Origin: Siphonodentalium dalli
Taxonomy: Eukaryota; Mollusca; Scaphopoda; Gadilida; Siphonodentaliidae
DNA: 64,000 bases
Direction: 5' to 3'
NCBI GenBank assembly: GCA_032622095.1
Contig: CP136067.1
Coordinates: 74,054,705-74,118,704 of the forward strand
Position 1 is the first letter of the stretch. Every line of letters starts with the position of its first letter. Below, one piece after another: positions 57,725-64,000 of this stretch. Under the pieces are notes generated by a model. The model worked only from the letters and a program-made list of their open reading frames with translations, was not told the DNA's origin and ran no database searches. A program made the position numbers and the translations under genes.

Positions 57725-60700
57725 TAGTCCAGGAGATCGACCCCAAGAAATAACAAATGTTGCTCATTTTGACGGACAAGTGCTATCCGGTCTAATTTTG
57801 TAGTAAAATATATGTAGATTACGAAAATCCATGATAGCAGTGGTGAATTTGTAGCTTAATTGGCGAAAAATGTGTTTTTATTGACCTACCCGATGACCGA
57901 AAATGAAAGAATTTTCCAGCGACGTCATATTACTACTAGTCCGGGAGCTAATATGGATATCCTTGCACCCCCTGGGACTTAACTTCTCCCAACTCATTTT
58001 GTTCCTTATTATGTCCTTCAACTTTTAAGCAATGTTAGCAAGAACAAAAAGTGGCCGTATAGACTCCAGACAAAATGGCGTCCATCATGGCCGCCGTTTT
58101 TCAGACCAGACCCTCAAGTCAGTTTTATGCAAATTAAGCGGTGAAAATCTTGTAAAATGTATACAAATGTATATATTTTCGTGAAGCTAAGACATAATGT
58201 CACTTTTTTGGGGCAAAATTGAAACTCACCATCCAAGATGGCCACCAATATGGCTGCCGGAAGTTGAAAATATGACTTTTTTTTACAAATATCTTCTAGA
58301 TCGATTCATGCTGTTTGGAACTGGTTGAGTAATGCGACTTTATTTTGTATTTTGTGTAACTGATCATTGGGGCAATTAAATATGCACTTTTTGTGTTCCT
58401 AGCCCCTTCCGTTACCTCAAAAATTCGAATTTACAGAACGCAGTATAAAATTTTACAAAAAAATCACAATTGGGATTATAGTCATATTTTAACAAGAAAT
58501 GAACAGAACTTTGTAATGTAAGTGATGCATATGATTATACCTATGAATATTCCAACTCACTGGAACCAAAATTCTTACTTTGGCTCAAAATGGCTGCCAA
58601 AATGGCTGCCAAAATATGGAAAATGATAAATATTGCCCCAGCGTGTTCTGCAATCGATTACAAGTTGTGGATGATGTACAAAATTGGCTATTCTGCCTTC
58701 TATACATTGAATACTAACATGCCTGATGTGCCATGGTTAATTGTTACTATTGTCACCACTGACATCACCAAAAATATTGGACTTTTCTCTCAAAAACTTG
58801 GCTTAAATATCGGCAAAAATTAACTTTTCATGTTTAGACCATTTTTGCAATTAAAATGTAACTATCTTTGGGTTGAAAGGTGTTTATTGTTTTGGTCTAT
58901 ATTAAATGTGTCACACTACGGGATTTATAGACCAAATTGTTCGCCCGATTTTGACAGAACTCTATACTCTCATTAAGTAGACATGGATAAATAATTTATA
59001 TGCAGCCTGTGTCAGGGAGGACGCAGTTATATAGGGGTGGGTGTAATATAGTGTGTCATTTTGACATATTTCTCGATGGGTTAATATATAATGCTATGTT
59101 ATTATGGTCTGAAATGACTAATATCGAGATTTCTGGTGACCATTCAACGTTTGATACCATTTGATGTCCCGATGGGGTATATTTTAGAAGTTCTGACACG
59201 TCACCAAGCTTCGGTACATGTCACGAAGCTTCGGTACATAGGATGAAAAACCGCCACAGATTTGGGGTTAATGATGCAAGGTCACATTTTTCGCCAGATT
59301 TCGACAGAACTATATGCTCTCATTAAGTAGACATGGATACACTTCTTGTATGTAGCACTGTGTCAGGGAGGAAGCAGTTATATAGGGTGGATGTAATATA
59401 GTGTGTCATTTTGACATAATTACACCATGGTTTAATATATAATTCCATGATAATTACAATCTGAAATGACTGATATCAAAGTTTATGGTGACCATTCAAC
59501 GTTTGATGCCATTTGACGGTACGTGGCACGAAGCTTCGGTAAATTGTATGAAAAATCGCCACAGATTGGGGTTAACGATGCGAGGTCACATTTTCGGTCA
59601 TATTTTGACGGAACTGTATACTCTCATTAAGTAGACATCGATAAACTTCTTATATGTAGCCCTGTGTCAGGGAGGGAGCAGTTACATAGTAGGTGTAATA
59701 TAGTGTGTCATTATGACATATTCCTCGATGGGTTAATATATAATGCGATGCTAATTATGATCTGAAATTATTAATATCCGGGTTTCTGGTGACCATTCAA
59801 CGTTTGTTAACGTTACCATATGATGTCATATGGTGGTATATTCATGGAGTTCTGACACGTCACGGTACATGGCACGAAGCTTCGGTGCATTGTATGAAAA
59901 ACCGCCACAGGTTTGGGTTTAAGAATGCATTGTCAATTTTTGTTTTGCCACAGCACTGGGAGATAAGTACCCAGGGTCACATGTTTCTTCTGATTTTGAT
60001 AGTACTGTATACTGTTATTAATAAAGATACACCTTGACTAACTTCATGTTGAATGAACCAGTCACAGTATAATTTTCTATTATTGAACATTTAACTTGAA
60101 TGTAACGAATAATCGGTACATTCATGTTTTGTTTCGACGTCGACTGTATGCATAAATCTGATTTAAATATAGTAATATATAAATAATAATTAATGTACCG
60201 AAGCTTCGTATCTATAGGTTACAAACACCTAATTATTTTCCATAGGCGACAGTGTTAACTAAAAGTCCCGCCGGCTATGGGTTAAGCCTATTTGAACTTC
60301 AAGTGGTCAATTTTCCCTTAGCACGTCATCCGCTGCACCAGTATGTGACAACAAACGCGCCATTTTCGGTATTTTTTTCAAACGATAGTCTTGCATTTCC
60401 ACAACTACCCCATTTACTGCACAAAAATCAGCAGCATAAACATATCCAGACCCCTTCCGTAACTTCTAGATACCACCAGACTCTTCCTGGACATATAAAC
60501 ATACACGATCGCCATATTTACGTAGGCTATGATTTTATGTTCCCGATTAGGGATATTTCCCTCAATGATAATCAACCAATCAGCAGCCAGATTGTTTTGT
60601 TATGCTGACTCGAGTTTCAAGAAGCGTAACTCTATATAATTAGTTGCCTGTAACATATAATTGTAAAGAAAATCAAACTTTGATTATGTAAACTGCGCCA

Positions 60701-61676
60701 ATTTTACAAAAAAAGCTTTACTGTGATACGATAGAAATATAGAAGTCATTGGTCATCCTATTATCTCCCAGTGGTCCTTTGACCCACATACCCCGTTTTA
60801 AAATTGACCATTTTGGGGGGGGGGGGGTAAGAAATAACACCGATACTCGATTCCTGATAACTCTGGAAGCACAGTTCAGTAGAAAGATACTAATGTCTCA
60901 TGTCATGCTTGTTATATACATATATACTGAATAGTGTCGCATGCCCCATGTCCATCCACTCTCTAATCGGAATATTATGACCACAAATGTGACCACACCC
61001 AAAATTCAGGGTTTTTCATCATAATTTAATTTGTAAAATCCGACTCGCGTGCATAACGCACAGGATAGAAAGGCATATGTATATGTTTTGGAAACTAGTT
61101 ACGTATATCTACCATATGCCTTAAGAAATTTATCTAATTTTGAACAGTACAATGTTTAATTGGATTTGAATTAGACCCCCCTCAACTTAGAAAACAAGTA
61201 GAAACCTTCTTAAATCCATTTATAAACATTGTAGAAGCCAAGTTGTAAATTATTTAACAATATTAAAATAATTATGGTGAATTTTAACCTTAAAATCATA
61301 CTAAGATGAAATGGTTGCAATTTGGACGATTTTGCGTAAAAAAGTAAAAAAAATGGTAAAAAAATTGAAACAAAAACATTTAAATTCTTCAATTTTTTAG
61401 CACAATTAGTTATTTAACATTATTAACACAATTACTATTCAACTGAATCACCAAAATCATACTAAAATGAAACTTTACACATTGAAAAAAATTATTAAAA
61501 TTTTGGGCTTAAAATGTCGAAAAATGCCCAAAAAATCGAAAAAAAAACAAAGAAGGCTACAAATTTGTTCTTGCTATCATGATTTTTCTTCATTACCATA
61601 CCTAAAACATTAAAAGTAACATGGTCGCAGCTTGTCCGTCAATATGAGCAACACTACCTCCCGATCTCCTGGACTA
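57725..61676 (-). mobile_element. 3.9-kb TIR transposon, copy R (inverted relative to copy L)
   Basis: It has the same ends as copy L (TAGTCCAGGAGATCG and inverse) with CCA on both sides (57722-57724 and 61677-61679). It is nearly identical to copy L over its full length. It carries ~37 bp near 58070-58110 (ACAAAATGGCGTCCATCATG onward) that copy L lacks near 54620, next to a short CCAGA repeat, so L probably lost it by microhomology. Each copy has its own target duplication, so this is two separate insertions. Confidence 0.85.
60252..60608 (+). CDS. 118-residue frame of the 3.9-kb element, copy R
   Basis: The inverted counterpart of the frame at 52126-52482, same length and nearly the same sequence (YVGYD in place of YVGYN). 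No known domain. Kept only because it is open in both copies. Confidence 0.25.
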   Translation: MLTKSPAGYGLSLFELQVVNFPLARHPLHQYVTTNAPFSVFFSNDSLAFPQLPHLLHKNQQHKHIQTPSVTSRYHQTLPGHINIHDRHIYVGYDFMFPIRDISLNDNQPISSQIVLLC

Positions 61677-62211
61677 CCATTGCTACAAGAAATACACTAC
61701 CTTCCTATTCGTGCACGCATAGACTACAAGTGTGCGTCATTCTGTTATAAAAAATCAGAATCTAGTTCAAGTATTCTCCCTGTATTGCCTCAATATTTTG
61801 ATAAACTTTTAAGTATATGTTCCACCTACGAATCTGAGGTCAAAGGCACAAGCTCTAATGGATATTCCATCAAAAAATTAAAAAACTTATGGCGATAGAG
61901 CATTTGATTCGTATGCGCCAAATGTTTGGAACTCACTGAGACACGACACAAGATTTGCAAACTCTCTGACCGAATTCAAAACTTTGTTAAAGAGTGAATT
62001 ATTCTGTGCTCACTATGGGGAAGTTACCTCAGATGTTGTTTAATTATTTTGATGTATGTGTATATCTATAGGTATGTGGTGTGTATAGATGTATGTATAT
62101 CACGTGTGATAGAGAGCAGGGTACTAGTAGGAATGTAAGCGCTCTGGGCCATATGGGATAAAGCGCTATATAAAAACTATTTATTATTATATTATTATTA
62201 TAAGTGACTAT

Positions 62212-62864
62212 ATAGTCTTGTTCAATCATTAGTGCCTCATGAATTTGCTGGGTACATATGTATAATATTGACATATTGCATGGTACCATGCATGCAATTA
62301 ACTGCAGCTCAAGTCGTATAGGGTCTTGGGGTTGGGGCAAAAGTTCAATAAAGCAAACCTAATATAATAAATGAATTCTATATTAGCCTGACACGATCAC
62401 CGCTATATTTTAGAATTCATGCATTCAAATTATATAATGCTGAAAGAATTCAGCATACTTAAGATTTACAATTTTCATTTCAATATTTTATTGTGTAGTA
62501 TACACTATACAAATGTAAGATATTACCATCACCACTTTAATTGTTTTGATACAAACACAGTGGTAATTAACATACGTTACGTTACTTACCTGCTTTCAAA
62601 GAGTATATTTATAATAATGTTTCACATGCCTTTTATTCCATTTAATGACAACTTTTGATATGAAGTATCTTTTCAAATCCTTGAGAGAAACACAGCTCTG
62701 TTCGGAGCAGCTTTATAATAACACTTTTCTGAACAAAGGACATTCAAATAAAAATGGTGCGATTCTACCCCATGACCTAGCCAGCTGCATATGTTATATG
62801 TTTGTTTATGCCATTCAGCTTGGCTAGTAGCTTCCTCATTAAACCAGGAACTTTGATAGAGACC
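62212..62864. other. No gene recognised
   Basis: AT-rich with short unremarkable frames (for example 62419-62658, 62645-62827). No domain is seen. Confidence 0.4.
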
Positions 62865-63105
62865 ATGTGGTGTGTTGCGGACCTGTGAGGTGTGCTTGTG
62901 GCAGAATGTTTTTTGTTAGAGTCCCTTAATATGTGTGTTTGTGGTGTCCTTGTTATAAGCTATGATATTTTACTATTTCTATGAGGTGTGGATGAGGTGT
63001 GGTGAAGAAGTATGAGGTGTGGTTAAGGTGTGCATTGCCGATATTTGCATATCATGTACCACACCTCAACCACACCCCATCCACACCTCACAGGGAGGTG
63101 TAACA
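62865..63105. repeat. GAGGTGTGG minisatellite with inverted half
   Basis: TGAGGTGTGG-type words at 62890-63035 are followed by their reverse complement (CCACACCTCA words) at 63058-63096, so the block can fold on itself. It ends GGGAGGTGTAACAC, similar to the GAGGTGTTACACC start of the block at 57213. Confidence 0.8.
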
Positions 63106-63419
63106 CTGCAAAACTATAAGGGGAATGTAGATTAGTTGGACGTCAAAATAAATAGTGAATTTTAACAATTTCCTCCACCTTTGATGGTGGCCCGCTTATT
63201 TTATACGCAAATTTAACTTGACGTTTTGTCGCACAGTTTTTGGTACCTACATGTATACAACAACCTTTACATTCACCCTTCAAATTGTCAAAAATAAAAC
63301 ACAAAAATATAATTCCTTGACTTTATCTACATGTACTTACATGTATATAACCGTTGATATTCAGAACTTGGCGTTAATTATCGACTGACTTACTAAATAC
63401 TGTTACATGTAGACATTTG
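63106..63419. other. No gene recognised
   Basis: AT-rich, with TACATGTA words repeated. Nothing else is seen. Confidence 0.4.
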
Positions 63420-64000
63420 TAATTTGTTGATTGACAGATTTTCCCCAGTGGCTATAGGGGTACCATTCCCCCAACCCATAGCGGAAACCCTGCATGTATA
63501 CATATACACCTCATCAATGGCCATACAGAGATATACACCACAAGGGAACTCCCTATATACTCACACGCTTGCCAATGACCATCCAGCATAATCCAGGTGT
63601 GCATATGCACTTCACTCATGATAGTACAATCATTCCATGTACACCTATACACATTTATACACATTGCCATACAACCACTCCCTTCATATCAATAAACCTT
63701 ACCCATGATCATACAGACAACGCATCTATAATTATATAATCCACCTGTGACAATACAGCCACCCAAGGTACACCTGTACATCCCACCCATGACCATAGAG
63801 TCACTCCATATATACATAAACAACACACAGATGACATTGTAGCTACTCTCGTTATAACCACACACCACTCCAGTGCCTGTACAGCCATTTCGGGTACACC
63901 TGTACTGTGTACACATAACCATACAACCATGCAGTCAAACCCTGTATACCTATTCACCTCACCCATGACCATACAGCCACTCCTGGTATACCTATACATC
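63420..64000. repeat. Degenerate ~40-50-bp minisatellite
   Basis: CCCATGACCATACAGCCACT-like words recur near 63513, 63572, 63663, 63703, 63748, 63789, 63830, 63918 and 63961, separated by ACACCTATACA-like words. It runs off the window end. The frames on both strands here are repeat translations. Confidence 0.8.

Larger units (their letters stand above)
57600..62211 (+). mobile_element. 5'-truncated L2-type LINE split by the 3.9-kb element
   Basis: The left part (~57600-57724) encodes LDKLQKVINVAARIVSRK, and the right part (from 61680) continues with LLQEIHYLPIRARIDYK and CASFCYKK. The two join in frame if the 3.9-kb element and one CCA are removed. The 3' end has GTAAGCGCTCTGGGCC, AAAGCGCTATATAAAAAC and TTATTATT repeats, as in the L2 copy at 37264. 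A frameshift or stop near 61890 and loss of most of the RT make it inactive. The 5' border is uncertain. Confidence 0.8.

Noticed and set aside
51057..61676. One giant inverted duplication of ~10.6 kb
   Set aside because: Each arm has its own inverted ends and its own 3-bp duplication (CAA, CCA), and one lies inside an L2; two separate insertions explain it better.

Overview
This window looks like animal nuclear DNA, most likely from a bivalve mollusc or a closely related lophotrochozoan. It is AT-rich, shows no operon structure, and I find no rRNA, tRNA or CRISPR and no confident intact host gene. It is built almost entirely from transposable elements and their remnants. Arrays of ~120-165 bp repeats with GTCCGTCC or GTGTGT leaders and hairpin ends dominate; that architecture is known from bivalve pearl elements and from HINE-type (Helentron-associated) non-autonomous rolling-circle elements. 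The species call is an inference from repeat style.

Layout. 1-2.2 kb: old repeat fragments and a ~210 bp foldback element. 2.27-5.44 kb: a HINE-like element (A1) with ~19 units of ~163 bp, inserted without target duplication into another repeat. 5.54-16.72 kb: a second copy (A2), split by a LINE (6427-16190) with a 7-bp target duplication. That LINE has an intact ORF1, a broken ORF2 lacking the RT active-site segment, and ~5.2 kb of AT-rich repeats and foldback MITEs between its ORFs. 16.7-20.9 kb: other repeat families, one arranged head to tail. 21-23.2 kb: two degenerate non-LTR remnants. 23.7-26.5 kb: a decayed Ty1/copia element split by another HINE-like element. 27.6-29.5 kb: more family A. 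30.6-34.5 kb: a 120-bp array interrupted by a minus-strand element carrying ten nearly identical 161-bp units.

37.26-38.72 kb: a 5'-truncated L2-type LINE with intact YADD and a 9-bp target duplication. 39.9-41.1 kb: an element with inverted ends. 45.68-46.81 kb: a 1.12-kb element with an 8-bp target duplication, filled with about 22 copies of the palindrome TTGGACTTAAGTCCAA. 49.9-50.5 and 55.97-56.88 kb: two further HINE-like families. 51.06-54.96 and 57.73-61.68 kb: two nearly identical ~3.9-kb elements in inverted orientation, each with its own 3-bp target duplication (CAA and CCA); the second lies inside another L2 fragment. The end holds GAGGTGTG-type and ~45-bp minisatellites.

The main result is a readable nesting order of insertions, several with exact junctions. 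The strongest candidates for little-described elements are the palindrome-array element, the paired 3.9-kb element, and a set of sequence-unrelated hairpin/tandem-repeat families of which three share a CTCTTG 3' end.
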